Source: Urophycis tenuis | Taxonomy: Eukaryota > Chordata > Actinopteri > Gadiformes > Phycidae | Length of the DNA: 64,000 nucleotides | NCBI GenBank assembly: GCA_036785325.1 | Contig: JAXIVH010000050.1 | Location: forward strand, 1-64,000 | Direction: 5' to 3' | Shown: one piece after another, positions 33,484 through 45,957 of the stretch | Layout of the letters: each line of letters starts with the position of its first letter | Numbering within the stretch: the first letter of the stretch is position 1 | The notes under the pieces: model-generated | Seen by the model: only the letters and a program-made list of their open reading frames with translations | The model's database searches: none | Told to the model about the DNA's origin: nothing | Program-made: the position numbers and the translations under genes

Positions 33484-35550
33484 TTCGTTAGAGTTATCTC
33501 GATGACCCCCCCCACCTCATCCAACGACTCGGTAGTTGAATAGGGGATCAAAGGCAGTTGCACTCGCCAATATCTAGTCATCCGCAGCTCTCTTTTCCCA
33601 TATTACCAAGAATGAAGTAAAACGAAATGGTTATCTGTCTTGTTGTGATATAACCGCTGATTTGGAGATATAGACTTGTTTTTCCTTTTCCCAAAGGTTT
33701 TCTTTGTTCCAAGATGAAGGTCAATCTAGTTTGATTGAAGGTACTTCCAATGCATTGGTATATTTACTTATTTGAATAAATACGAGTCACAGCTGGAGTG
33801 AGACTTTTCTTTTCCATTTCTATTTTAGTATAAACGTGCTATCGAAATATTAGGACACGTCATCAGTAGTGGACCCTGGGATCATAGGGTGTTTCTGGCC
33901 ATTGTCACTATACACCCTCACCCAAGGGAGGCCCCCCCGAGAGTGATCAATTCTCAAGGTGTGTCGTTTCCGAAACGGAATTGGTATTGGGTTTAAACTT
34001 TTTTAGGAGTGATCATTTGTTGAGGTAACGTCGAGGTAAGTAAAGGTAAGTAAAACACTTTTTAGGATACATTGTTTTGGTTATGGAGAGGAGGGGGCAC
34101 ATACTTACCCCCTGACCAGCACAAACCAGTTGTTAACACCGCTAGGTAGCCCTGGTTTGGCCAATCAGGGCCGGAGCTTGGTTCTTGTCCTCTGTTGGGT
34201 CCAGATGAACTAGCAGAAAACTGGGGTCACGAAGGACCGAGGCCAGCCGTGACAAAGCACTGCCTCCACGGTCCCCCAATGCAGCTATCCTCAGCGATGG
34301 GTGTCCAGACCTAGGAAAGACCAAGACCAGCCCCGACCAGCGGTGCCTTCCCAGTCGGTCCCAGGGTAGGAAAGGCCAAGGCCAGCCGCGACTAAGCACT
34401 GCCTCCCTGGCCCCTCCAGGACCCCATGCCGAACAGCCTGTTAATAACAATTCCTGTGCCCCATACACCGCGCGACTACAGAGATTGTGTAGGAAGTTGA
34501 CCTTAGAGAAGACTCAATGGCTTACTTTCCTCACCCAAAACAACAATTTCTTGGGGTAGTCTATTCTCGCCGTAGGTACTTCGGTAATGGGTTTTTTTGT
34601 GAAAAGTTTTCCGGATGAAATGCATGCTGGGTAATTGTCTTCTTCCTCCAATATGTCAAGTGTAGGTTAAGGTTAGGGTAGATTTAGGGGTAGAGTTAGT
34701 AGTTAACCTTAACGTTAGGTTTGAAGTAAATGGGAGGGGTTGCGGTTAGGGTTAAGGTTAGGGCTGAGGTTAGGGTTAGGTATAAGGTTACGGTTTAGGG
34801 TTAAGGTTAGGGTTAAGGTTAGGGTTACGGTTAGGGCTAAGGTTAGGGCTAAGGTTAGAGTAAGGGTTAGGGTTAGCGTTACGGTTAGGGTAAGGTTAGG
34901 GTTAGAGGTTAGGGGTTAGGGGTTAGGGTTAAGATGAGGGCTGAGGTTAGGGTTAAGGTTAAGGCTGAGGTTAGGGCTAGGTTTAAGGTTAGGGATAAGG
35001 TTAGGGTTGGGGTTACGGCTGAGATTGGGGTTAAGGTTAGGGTTGAGGTTAGGGTTAGTGTTATGGATAAGGTTAGGTTAAGTGTTAGGGCCAAGGTTAG
35101 GGTTAAGGTTATGGTTAAGATTAGGGTTAGGGCTAGAATTAGGGTTAGGGCTAAGGTTAGGGTTAGGGTTATGGCTGAGGTTAGGGTTAAGGTTAGGTTT
35201 GAGGTTAGTGTTAAGGTTAGGGCCAAGGTTAGGGTTAGGGTTAAGGTTAGGGTTAGGGCTAAGGTTAGGGTTAGGGTTATGGCTGAGGCTAGGGTTAGGG
35301 CTAAAGTTAGGGCAAAGGTTAGAGTTAGGGTTAGCGTTAGAGTTAGGGTAGGGTTAGTGTTGGAGGTTAGGGTAGGCTTAGGGTTAGAGTTAGAGTAGGG
35401 GTTAGGGTTAGAGTTAGAGTAGGGGTTAGGGTTAGTGTTAAGGCTAAGGTTAGGGGTTGAGGTTAGTGTTAAGATTAGGGCCAAGGTAAGGGTTAGTGTT
35501 AGGGTTGAGTTAGGGTTAGGGCTAAGGTTAGGCCTATGGTTAGGGTTGGG
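33484..35550 (+). repeat. Unit 3 (short, 2067 bp)
   Basis: Tract 34663-35550. Near-identical twin of unit 2, with GAAACGGAATTGG where unit 2 has GAAATGGAATTGG. Confidence 0.93.
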
Positions 35551-37910
35551 TTCGTTAGAGTTATCTCGATGACCCCCCCCACCTCATCCAACGACTCGGT
35601 AGTTGAATAGGGGATCAAAGGCAGTTGCACTCGCCAATATCTAGTCATCCGCAGCTCTCTTTTCCCATATTACCAAGAATGAAGTAAAACGAAATGGTTA
35701 TCTGTCTTGTTGTGATATAACCGCTGATTTGGAGATATAGACTTGTTTTTCCTTTTCCCAAAGGTTTTCTTTGTTCCAAGATGAAGGTCAATCTAGTTTG
35801 AGTGAAGGTACTTCCAATGCATTGGTATATTTACTTATTTGAATAAAGACGAGTCACAGCTGGAGTGAGACTTTTCTTTTCCATTTCTATTTTAGTATAA
35901 ACGTGCTATCGAAATATTAGGACACGTCATCAGTAGTGGACCCTGGGATCATAGGGTGTTTCTGGCCATTGTCACTATACACCCTCACCCAAGGGAGGCC
36001 CCCCCGAGAGTGATCAATTCTCAAGGTGTGTCGTTTCCGAAATGGAATTGGTATTGGGTTTAAGCTTTTTTAGGAGTGATCATTTGTTGAGGTAACGTCG
36101 AGGTAAGTAAAGGTAAGTAAAACACTTTTTAGGATACATTGTTTTGGTTATGGAGAGGAGGGGGCACATACTTACCCCCTGACCAGCACAAACCAGTTGT
36201 TAACACCGCTAGGTAGCCCTGGTTTGGCCAATCAGGGCCGGAGCTTGGTTCTTGTCCTCTGTTGGGTCCAGATGAACTAGCAGAAAACTGGGGTCACGAA
36301 GGACCGAGGCCAGCCGTGACAAAGCACTGCCTCCACGGTCCCCCAATGCAGCTATCCTCAGCGATGGGTGTCCAGACCTAGGAAAGACCAAGACCAGCCC
36401 CGACCAGCGGTGCCTTCCCAGTCGGTCCCAGGGTAGGAAAGGCCAAGGCCAGCCGCGACTAAGCACTGCCTCCCTGGCCCCTCCAGGACCCCATGCCGAA
36501 CAGCCTGTTAATAACAATTCCTGTGCCCCATACACCGCGCGACTACAGAGATTGTGTAGGAAGTTGACCTTAGAGAAGACTCAATGGCTTACTTTCCTCA
36601 CCCAAACCAAACAATTTCTTGGGGTAGTCTATTCTCGCCGTAGGTACTTCAGTAATGGGTTTTTTTGTGAAAAGTTTTCCGGATGAAATGCATGCTGGGT
36701 AATTGTCTTCTTCCTCCAATATGTCAAGTGTAGGTTAAGGTTAGGGTAGATTTAGGGGTAGAGTTAGCAGTTAACCTTAACGTTAGGTTTGAAGTAAATG
36801 GGAGGGGTTGCGGTTAGGGTTAAGGTTAGGGCTGAGGTTAGGGTTAGGTATAAGGTTACGGTTTAGGGTTAAGGTTAGGGTTAAGGTTAGGGTTACGGTT
36901 AGGGCTAAGGTTAGGGCTAAGGTTAGAGTAAGGGTTAGGGTTAGCGTTACGGTTAGGGTAAGGTTAGGGTTAGGGTTAGAGGTTAGGGGTTAGGGGTTAG
37001 GGTTAAGATGAGGGCTGAGGTTAGGGTTAAGGTTAGGGCTGAGGTTAGGGTTAGGTTTAAGGTTAGGGTTGGGGTTACGGCTGAGATTGGGGTTAAGGTT
37101 AGGGTTGAGGTTAGGGTTAGTGTTATGGATAAGGTTAGGTTAAGTGTTAGGGCCAAGGTTAGGGTTAAGGTTATGGTTAAGATTAGGGTTAGGGCTAGAA
37201 TTAGGGTTAGGGCTAAGGTTAGGGTTAGGGTTATGGCTGAGGTTAGGGTTAAGGTTAGGTTTGAGGTTAGTGTTAAGGTTAGGGCCAAGGTTAGGGTTAG
37301 GGTTAAGGTTAGGGTTAGGGCTAAGGTTAGGGTTAGGGTTATGGCTGAGGCTAGGGTTAGGGCTAAAGTTAGGGCAAAGGTTAGAGTTAGGGTTAGCGTT
37401 AGAGTTAGGGTAGGGTTAGTGTTGGAGGTTAGGGTAGGCTTAGGGTTAGAGTTAGAGTAGGGGTTAGGGTTAGAGTTAGAGTAGGGGTTAGGGTTAGTGT
37501 TAAGGCTAAGGTTAGGGGTTGAGGTTAGTGTTAAGATTAGGGCCAAGGTAAGGGTTAGTGTTAGGGTTGAGTTAGGGTTAGGGCTAAGGTTAGGCCTATG
37601 GTTAGGGTTGGGTTTGAGGTTATCCCTAGGGTTAGAGTTAGAGCTAGAGATTGAGGAAGGTAGAGTCAAGGTGAGACAGTCTGTACGGACTGAACTCACC
37701 CCCGCCGGATCGGGCTAGTACACTCTATCTCCCCCAACTCCCTCATTTCCATGAGGGAAGACAGGGGAGAAGAGATGGGAGGAGTATATATATTTAATAT
37801 ATATTTTTTTAGTAAATAAATACATCGAGAGACTCACCGCTGGAGTGGGTTTTAATCTTTGTATTCAAGGTTGTTCCTCCTCTTTTGATTCCTCGCTGGT
37901 GGTGCGTCGT

Positions 37911-37930
37911 CTCCACCTAGTGGTCGTTTT
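37911..37930 (-). promoter_or_regulatory. CTCF-like site A of the extra segment
   Basis: The minus strand reads CGACCACTAGGTGGAGACG, matching CCACYAGRKGG of the CTCF core. Equivalents lie near 42784, 45554, 48324, 51112, 53876, 56634, 59411 and 62184. Confidence 0.4.
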
Positions 37931-38213
37931 GTGAAGAAGAGTTATAGAAATAGAAATAGAAATACTCTATTGTTCCCAGGTTGGGAAATTGCATTAATAG
38001 GTAAGTAATAATAATAATAATAGGTAATTGCAATAGTTGGTAAGGTAATCTATATTTAATTTATTTATTTATATTTGTATATTTATTTAGTCTATTTATT
38101 TATTCATTTTTGTTTATTTATTTATTTAGATAAAGAGGATCACAGCTGGAGTGAGTTTTTAGTCTTTGTGTTAAAGGCTGGTTGCCTTCTTTTGATTCTT
38201 CAGTGGTGGTCCA

Positions 38214-38234
38214 TCGCCTCCATCTAGTGGTCGT
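38214..38234 (-). promoter_or_regulatory. CTCF-like site B of the extra segment
   Basis: The minus strand reads CGACCACTAGATGGAGGCG, a closer fit because GG-x-GGC-like bases follow. Equivalents lie near 43090, 45861, 48634, 51417, 54182, 56941, 59721 and 62491. With site A this makes 18 sites in nine segments, all in one orientation. Confidence 0.42.
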
Positions 38235-38314
38235 TTTGTGAATAACAGTTGGTAAGGTAATATAAATGGGTTGTGTAGAGAGCCCGTTCTTTCGATGGCC
38301 CTGGCTCGGTTAGG

Positions 38315-40392
38315 TTCGTTAGAGTTATCTCGATGACCCCCCCCACCTCATCCAACGACTCGGTAGTTGAATAGGGGATCAAAGGCAGTTGCACTCGCCA
38401 ATATCTAGTCATCCGCAGCTCTCTTTTCCCATATTACCAAGAATGAAGTAAAACGAAATGGTTATCTGTCTTGTTGTGATATAACCGCTGATTTGGAGAT
38501 ATAGACTTGTTTTTCCTTTTCCCAAAGGTTTTCTTTGTTCCAAGATGAAGGTCAATCTAGTTTGATTGAAGGTACTTCCAATGCATTGGTATATTTACTT
38601 ATTTGAATAAAGACGAGTCACAGCTGGAGTGAGACTTTTCTTTTCCATTTCTATTTTAGTATAAACGTGCTATCGAAATATTAGGACACGTCATCAGTAG
38701 TGGACCCTGGGATCATAGGGTGTTTCTGGCCATTGTCACTATACACCCTCACCCAAGGGAGGCCCCCCCGAGAGTGATCAATTCTCAAGGTGTGTCGTTT
38801 CCGAAATGGAATTGGTATTGGGTTTAAGCTTTTTTAGGAGTGATCATTTGTTGAGGTAACGTCGAGGTAAGTAAAGGTAAGTAAAACACTTTTTAGGATA
38901 CATTGTTTTGGTTATGGAGAGGAGGGGGCACATACTTACCCCCTGACCAGCACAAACCAGTTGTTAACACCGCTAGGTAGCCCTGGTTTGGCCAATCAGG
39001 GCCGGAGCTTGGTTCTTGTCCTCTGTTGGGTCCAGATGAACTAGCAGAAAACTGGGGTCACGAAGGACCGAGGCCAGCCGTGACAAAGCACTGCCTCCAC
39101 GTTCCCCCAATGCAGCTATCCTCAGCGATGGGTGTCCAGACCTAGGAAAGACCAAGACCAGCCCCGACCAGCGGTGCCTTCCCAGTCGGTCCCAGGGTAG
39201 GAAAGGCCAAGGCCAGCCGCGACTAAGCACTGCCTCCCTGGCCCCTCCAGGACCCCATGCCGAACAGCCTGTTAATAACAATTCCTGTGCCCCATACACC
39301 GCGCGACTACAGAGATTGTGTAGGAAGTTGACCTTAGAGAAGACTCAATGGCTTACTTTCCTCACCCAAAACAACAATTTCTTGGGGTAGTCTATTCTCG
39401 CCGTAAGTACTTCGGTAATGGGTTTTTTTGTGAAAAGTTTTCCGGATGAAATGCATGCTGGGTAATTGTCTTCTTCCTCCAATATGTCAAGTGTAGGTTA
39501 AGGTTAGGGTAGATTTAGGGGTAGAGTTAGCAGTTAACCTTAACGTTAGGTTTGAAGTAAATGGGAGGGGTTGCGGTTAGGGTTAAGGTTAGGGCTGAGG
39601 TTAGGGTTAGGTATAAGGTTACGGTTTAGGGTTAAGGTTAGGGTTAAGGTTAGGGTTACGGTTAGGGCTAAGGTTAGGGCTAAGGTTAGAGTAAGGGTTA
39701 GAGTAAGGGTTAGGGTTAGCGTTACGGTTAGGGTAAGGTTAGGGTTAGGGTTAGAGGTTAGGGGTTAGGGTTAAGATGAGGGCTGAGGTTAGGGTTAAGG
39801 TTAGGGCTGAGGTTAGGGTTAGGTTTAAGGTTAGGGATAAGGTTAGGGTTGGGGTTACGGCTGAGATTGGGGTTAAGGTTAGGGTTGAGGTTAGGGTTAG
39901 TGTTATGGATAAGGTTAGGTTAAGTGTTAGGGCCAAGGTTAGGGTTAAGGTTATGGTTAAGATTAGGGTTAGGGCTAAAATTAGGGTTAGGGCTAAGGTT
40001 AGGGTTAGGGTTATGGCTGAGGTTAGGGTTAAGGTTAGGTTTGAGGTTAGGGTTAAGGTTAGGGCCAAGGTTAGGGTTAGGGTTAAGGTTAGGGTTAGGG
40101 CTAAGGTTAGGGTTAGGGTTATGGCTGAGGCTAGGGTTAGGGCTAAAGTTAGGGCAAAGGTTAGAGTTAGGGTTAGCGTTAGAGTTAGGGTAGGGTTAGT
40201 GTTGGAGGTTAGGGTAGGCTTAGGGTTAGAGTTAGAGTAGGGGTTAGGGTTAGAGTTAGAGTAGGGGTTAGGGTTAGTGTTAAGGCTAAAGTTAGGGGTT
40301 GAGGTTAATGTTAAGATTAGGGCCAAGGTAAGGGTTAGTGTTAGGGTTGAGTTAGGGTTAGGGCTAAGGTTAGGCCTATGGTTAGGGTTGGG
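38315..40392 (+). repeat. Unit 5 (short, 2078 bp)
   Basis: Tract 39494-40392, no extra segment, although units on both sides are long. The tract has one additional 12-bp step (GGTTAGAGTAAG duplicated near 39,690). Confidence 0.93.
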
Positions 40393-43186
40393 TTCGTTAG
40401 AGTTATCTCGATGACCCCCCCCCCCACCTCATCCAACGACTCGGTAGTTGAATAGGGGATCAAAGGCAGTTGCACTCGCCAATATCTAGTCATCCGCAGC
40501 TCTCTTTTCCCATATTACCAAGAATGAAGTAAAACGAAATGGTTATCTGTCTTGTTGTGATATAACCGCTGATTTGGAGATATAGACTTGTTTTTCCTTT
40601 TCCCAAAGGTTTTCTTTGTTCCAAGATGAAGGTCAATCTAGTTTGATTGAAGGTACTTCCAATGCATTGGTATATTTACTTATTTGAATAAAGACGAGTC
40701 ACAGCTGGAGTGAGACTTTTCTTTTCCATTTCTATTTTAGTATAAACGTGCTATCGAAATATTAGGACACGTCATCAGTAGTGGACCCTGGGATCATAGG
40801 GTGTTTCTGGCCATTGTCACTATACACCCTCACCCAAGGGAGGCCCCCCCGAGAGTGATCAATTCTCAAGGTGTGTCATTTCCGAAATGGAATTGGTATT
40901 GGGTTTAAACTTTTTTAGGAGTGATCATTTGTTGAGGTAACGTCGAGGTAAGTAAAGGTAAGTAAAACACTTTTTAGGATACATTGTTTTGGTTATGGAG
41001 AGGAGGGGGCACATACTTACCCCCTGACCAGCACAAACCAGTTGTTAACACCGCTAGGTGGCCCTGGTTTGGCCAATCAGGGCCGGAGCTTGGTTCTTGT
41101 CCTCTGTTGGGTCCAGATGAACTAGCAGAAAACTGGGGTCACGAAGGACCGAGGCCAGCCGTGACAAAGCACTGCCTCCACGGTCCCCCAATGCAGCTAT
41201 CCTCAGCGATGGGTGTCCAGACCTAGGAAAGACCAAGACCAGCCCCGACCAGCGGTGCCTTCCCAGTCGGTCCCAGGGTAGGAAAGGCCAAGGCCAGCCG
41301 CGACTAAGCACTGCCTCCCTGGCCCCTCCAGGACCCCATGCCGAACAGCCTGTTAATAACAATTCCTGTGCCCCATACACCGCGCGACTACAGCGATTGT
41401 GTAGGAAGTTGACCTTAGAGAAGACTCAATGGCTTACTTTCCTCACCCAAACCAAACAATTTCTTGGGGTAGTCTATTCTCGCCGTAGGTACTTCAGTAA
41501 TGGGTTTTTTTGTGAAAAGTTTTCCGGATGAAATGCATGCTGGGTAATTGTCTTCTTCCTCCAATATGTCAAGTGTAGGTTAAGGTTAGGGTAGATTTAG
41601 GGGTAGAGTTAGCAGTTAACCTTAACGTTAGGTTTGAAGTAAATGGGAGGGGTTGCGGTTAGGGTTAAGGTTAGGGCTGAGGTTAGGGTTAGGTATAAGG
41701 TTACGGTTTAGGGTTAAGGTTAGGGTTAAGGTTAGGGTTACGGTTAGGGCTAAGGTTAGGGCTAAGGTTAGAGTAAGGGTTAGGGTTAGCGTTACGGTTA
41801 GGGTAAGGTTAGGGTTAGGGTTAGAGGTTAGGGGTTAGGGGTTAGGGTTAGGGTTAGAGGTTAGGGGTTAGGGGTTAGGGTTAAGATGAGGGCTGAGGTT
41901 AGGGTTAAGGTTAGGGCTGAGGTTAGGGTTAGGTTTAAGGTTAGGGTTGGGGTTACGGCTGAGATTGGGGTTAAGGTTAGGGTTGAGGTTAGGGTTAGTG
42001 TTATGGATAAGGTTAGGTTAAGTGTTAGGGCCAAGGTTAGGGTTAAGGTTATGGTTAAGATTAGGGTTAGGGCTAGAATTAGGGTTAGGGCTAAGGTTAG
42101 GGTTAGGGTTATGGCTGAGGTTAGGGTTAAGGTTAGGTTTGAGGTTAGTGTTAAGGTTAGGGCCAAGGTTAGGGTTAGGGTTAAGGTTAGGGTTAGGGCT
42201 AAGGTTAGGGTTATGGCTGAGGCTAGGGTTAGGGCTAAAGTTAGGGCAAAGGTTAGAGTTAGGGTTAGCGTTAGAGTTAGGGTAGGGTTAGTGTTGGAGG
42301 TTAGGGTAGGCTTAGGGTTAGAGTTAGAGTAGGGGTTAGGGTTAGAGTTAGAGTAGGGGTTAGGGTTAGTGTTAAGGCTAAGGTTAGGGGTTGAGGTTAG
42401 TGTTAAGATTAGGGCCAAGGTAAGGGTTAGTGTTAGGGTTGAGTTAGGGTTAGGGCTAAGGTTAGGCCTATGGTTAGGGTTGGGGTTGAGGTTATCCCTA
42501 GGGTTAGAGTTAGAGCTAGAGATTGAGGAAGGTAGAGTCAAGGTGAGACAGTCTGTACGGACTGAACTCACCCCCGCCGGATCGGGCTAGTACACTCTAT
42601 CTCCCCCAACTCCCTCATTTCCATGAGGGAAGACAGGGGAGAAGAGATGGGAGGAGTATATATATTTAATATATATTTTTTTAGTAAATAAATACATCGA
42701 GAGACTCACCGCTGGAGTGGGTTTTAATCTTTGTATTCAAGGTTGTTCCTCCTCTTTTGATTCCTCGCTGGTGGTGCGTCGTCTCCACCTAGTGGTCGTT
42801 TTGTGAAGAAGAGTTATAGAAATAGAAATAGAAATACTCTATTGTTCCCAGGTTGGGAAATTGCATTAATAGGTAAGTAATAATAATAATAATAGGTAAT
42901 TGCAATAGTTGGTAAGGTAATCTATATTTAATTTATTTATTTATATTTGTATATTTATTTAGTCTATTTATTTATTCATTTTTGTTTATTTATTTATTTA
43001 GATAAAGAGGATCACAGCTGGAGTGAGTTTTTAGTCTTTGTGTTAAAGGCTGGTTGCCTTCTTTTGATTCTTCAGTGGTGGTCCATCGCCTCCATCTAGT
43101 GGTCGTTTTGTGAATAACAGTTGGTAAGGTAATATAAATGGGTTCTGTAGAGAGCCCGTTCTTTCGATGGCCCTGGCTCGGTTAGG
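40393..43186 (+). repeat. Unit 6 (long, 2794 bp)
   Basis: Tract 41576-42522 with a private duplication of about 40 bp (GGTTAGAGGTTAGGGGTTAG twice, about 41,818-41,880). Extra segment 42523-43186. GGTGGCCCTGG at 41,058 replaces GGTAGCCCTGG. The segment has GGGTTCTGTAG where others have GGGTTGTGTAG. Confidence 0.93.
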
Positions 43187-45957
43187 TTCGTTAGAGTTAT
43201 CTCGATGACCCCCCCCCCACCTCATCCAACGACTCGGTAGTTGAATAGGGGATCAAAGGCAGTTGCACTCGCCAATATCTAGTCATCCGCAGCTCTCTTT
43301 TCCCATATTACCAAGAATGAAGTAAAACGAAATGGTTATCTGTCTTGTTGTGATATAACCGCTGATTTGGAGATATAGACTTGTTTTTCCTTTTCCCAAA
43401 GGTTTTCTTTGTTCCAAGATGAAGGTCAATCTAGTTTGATTGAAGGTACTTCCAATGCATTGGTATATTTACTTATTTGAATAAAGACGAGTCACAGCTG
43501 GAGTGAGACTTTTCTTTTCCATTTCTATTTTAGTATAAACTTGCTATCGAAATATTAGGACACGTCATCAGTAGTGGACCCTGGGATCATAGGGTGTTTC
43601 TGGCCATTGTCACTATACACCCTCACCCAAGGGAGGCCCCCCCGAGAGTGATCAATTCTCAAGGTGTGTCGTTTCCGAAATGGAATTGGTATTGGGTTTA
43701 AGCTTTTTTAGGAGTGATCATTTGTTGAGGTAACGTCGAGGTAAGTAAAGGTAAGTAAAACACTTTTTAGGATACATTGTTTTGGTTATGGAGAGGAGGG
43801 GGCACATACTTACCCCCTGACCAGCACAAACCAGTTGTTAACACCGCTAGGTAGCCCTGGTTTGGCCAATCAGGGCCGGAGCTTGGTTCTTGTCCTCTGT
43901 TGGGTCCAGATGAACTAGCAGAAAACTGGGGTCACGAAGGACCGAGGCCAGCCATGACAAAGCACTGCCTCCACGGTCCCCCAATGCAGCTATCCTCAGC
44001 GATGGGTGTCCAGACCTAGGAAAGACCAAGACCAGCCCCGACCAGCGGTGCCTTCCCAGTCGGTCCCAGGGTAGGAAAGGCCAAGGCCAGCCGCGACTAA
44101 GCACTGCCTCCCTGGCCCCTCCAGGACCCCATGCCGAACAGCCTGTTAATAACAATTCCTGTGCCCCATACACCGCGCGACTACAGAGATTGTGTAGGAA
44201 GTTGACCTTAGAGAAGACTCAATGGCTTACTTTCCTCACCCAAAACAACAATTTCTTGGGGTAGTCTATTCTCGCCGTAGGTACTTCGGTAATGGGTTTT
44301 TTTGTGAAAAGTTTTCCGGATGAAATGCATGCTGGGTAATTGTCTTCTTCCTCCAATATGTCAAGTGTAGGTTAAGGTTAGGGTAGATTTAGGGGTAGAG
44401 TTAGCAGTTAACCTTAACGTTAGGTTTGAAGTAAATGGGAGGGGTTGCGGTTAGGGTTAAGGTTAGGGCTGAGGTTAGGGTTAGGTATAAGGTTACGGTT
44501 TAGGGTTAAGGTTAGGGTTAAGGTTAGGGTTACGGTTAGGGCTAAGGTTAGGGCTAAGGTTAGAGTAAGGGTTAGGGTTAGCGTTACGGTTAGGGTAAGG
44601 TTAGGGTTAGAGGTTAGGGGTTAGGGGTTAGGGTTAAGATGAGGGCTGAGGTTAGGGTTAAGGTTAGGGCTGAGGTTAGGGTTAGGTTTAAGGTTAGGGA
44701 TAAGGTTAGGGTTGGGGTTACGGCTGAGATTGGGGTTAAGGTTAGGGTTGAGGTTAGGGTTAGTGTTATGGATAAGGTTAGGTTAAGTGTTAGGGCCAAG
44801 GTTAGGGTTAAGGTTATGGTTAAGATTAGGGTTAGGGCTAGAATTAGGGTTAGGGCTAAGGTTAGGGTTAGGGTTATGGCTGAGGTTAGGGTTAAGGTTA
44901 GGTTTGAGGTTAGGGTTAAGGTTAGGGCCAAGGTTAGGGTTAGGGTTAAGGTTAGGGTTAGGGCTAAGGTTAGGGTTAGGGTTATGGCTGAGGCTAGGGT
45001 TAGGGCTAAAGTTAGGGCAAAGGTTAGAGTTAGGGTTAGCGTTAGAGTTAGGGTAGGGTTAGTGTTGGAGGTTAGGGTAGGCTTAGGGTTAGAGTTAGAG
45101 TAGGGGTTAGGGTTAGAGTTAGAGTAGGGGTTAGGGTTAGTGTTAAGGCTAAGGTTAGGGGTTGAGGTTAGTGTTAAGATTAGGGCCAAGGTAAGGGTTA
45201 GTGTTAGGGTTGAGTTAGGGTTAGGGCTAAGGTTAGGCCTATGGTTAGGGTTGGGGTTGAGGTTATCCCTAGGGTTAGAGTTAGAGCTAGAGATTGAGGA
45301 AGGTAGAGTCAAGGTGAGACAGTCTGTACGGACTGAACTCACCCCCGCCGGATCGGGCTAGTACACTCTATCTCCCCCAACTCCCTCATTTCCATGAGGG
45401 AAGACAGGGGAGAAGAGATGGGAGGAGTATATATATTTAATATATATTTTTTTAGTAAATAAATACATCGAGAGACTCACCGCTGGAGTGGGTATTAATC
45501 TTTGTATTCAAGGTTGTTCCTCCTCTTTTGATTCCTCGCTGGTGGTGCGTCGTCTCCACCTAGTGGTCGTTTTGTGAAGAAGAGTTATAGAAATAGAAAT
45601 AGAAATACTCTATTGTTCCCAGGTTGGGAAATTGCATTAATAGGTAAGTAATAATAATAATAATAGGTAATTGCAATAGTTGGTAAGGTAATCTATATTT
45701 AATTTATTTATTTATATTTGTATATTTATTTAGTCTATTTATTTATTCATTTTTGTTTATTTATTTATTTAGATAAAGAGGATCACAGCTGGAGTGAGTT
45801 TTTAGTCTTTGTGTTAAAGGCTGGTTGCCTTCTTTTGATTCTTCAGTGGTGGTCCATCGCCTCCATCTAGTGGTCGTTTTGTGAATAACAGTTGGTAAGG
45901 TAATATAAATGGGTTGTGTAGAGAGCCCGTTCTTTCGATGGCCCTGGCTCGGTTAGG
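43187..45957 (+). repeat. Unit 7 (long)
   Basis: Tract 44368-45293, extra segment 45294-45957. Private AAACTTGCTATC and GCCATGACAAAG; GGGTATTAATC in the segment is shared with units 9 and 13. Confidence 0.93.

Larger units (their letters stand above)
35551..38314 (+). repeat. Unit 4 (long)
   Basis: Tract 36731-37650, extra segment 37651-38314. The tract end reads GGTTGGGTTTGAGGTTATCCC, intermediate between short units (GGTTGGGTTCG) and other long units (GGTTGGGGTTGAGG). It shares CACCCAAACCAAACAA with units 6 and 14. Confidence 0.93.
37651..38314 (+). repeat. Extra segment of unit 4, LTR-like and CTCF-like modules (representative)
   Basis: It contains AATAAATACATCGAGAGAC followed by TCACCGCTGGAGTGGG, then a second copy, GATAAAGAGGATCACAGC followed by GGAGTGAG. 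Each is followed within about 80 bp by a CTCF-like site and TGGTCGTTTTGTGAA. A third relative (AATAAAGACGAGTCACAGC, GGAGTGAGAC) lies in the non-telomeric part of every unit. A poly(A) signal followed by a fixed U5-like stretch is how a retroviral LTR looks; no coding remnant is visible. It also holds GAAATAG and AAT short repeats and a TTTATTTA-rich stretch. Other copies: 42523-43186, 45294-45957, 48065-48731, 50851-51514, 53616-54279, 56375-57038, 59152-59818, 61924-62587. Confidence 0.5.

Noticed and set aside
36983..37699. 238-242-codon threonine/leucine-rich minus-strand frames as proteins
   Set aside because: They are translation of CCCTAA-like hexamers, which cannot make a stop in that frame unless mutated.
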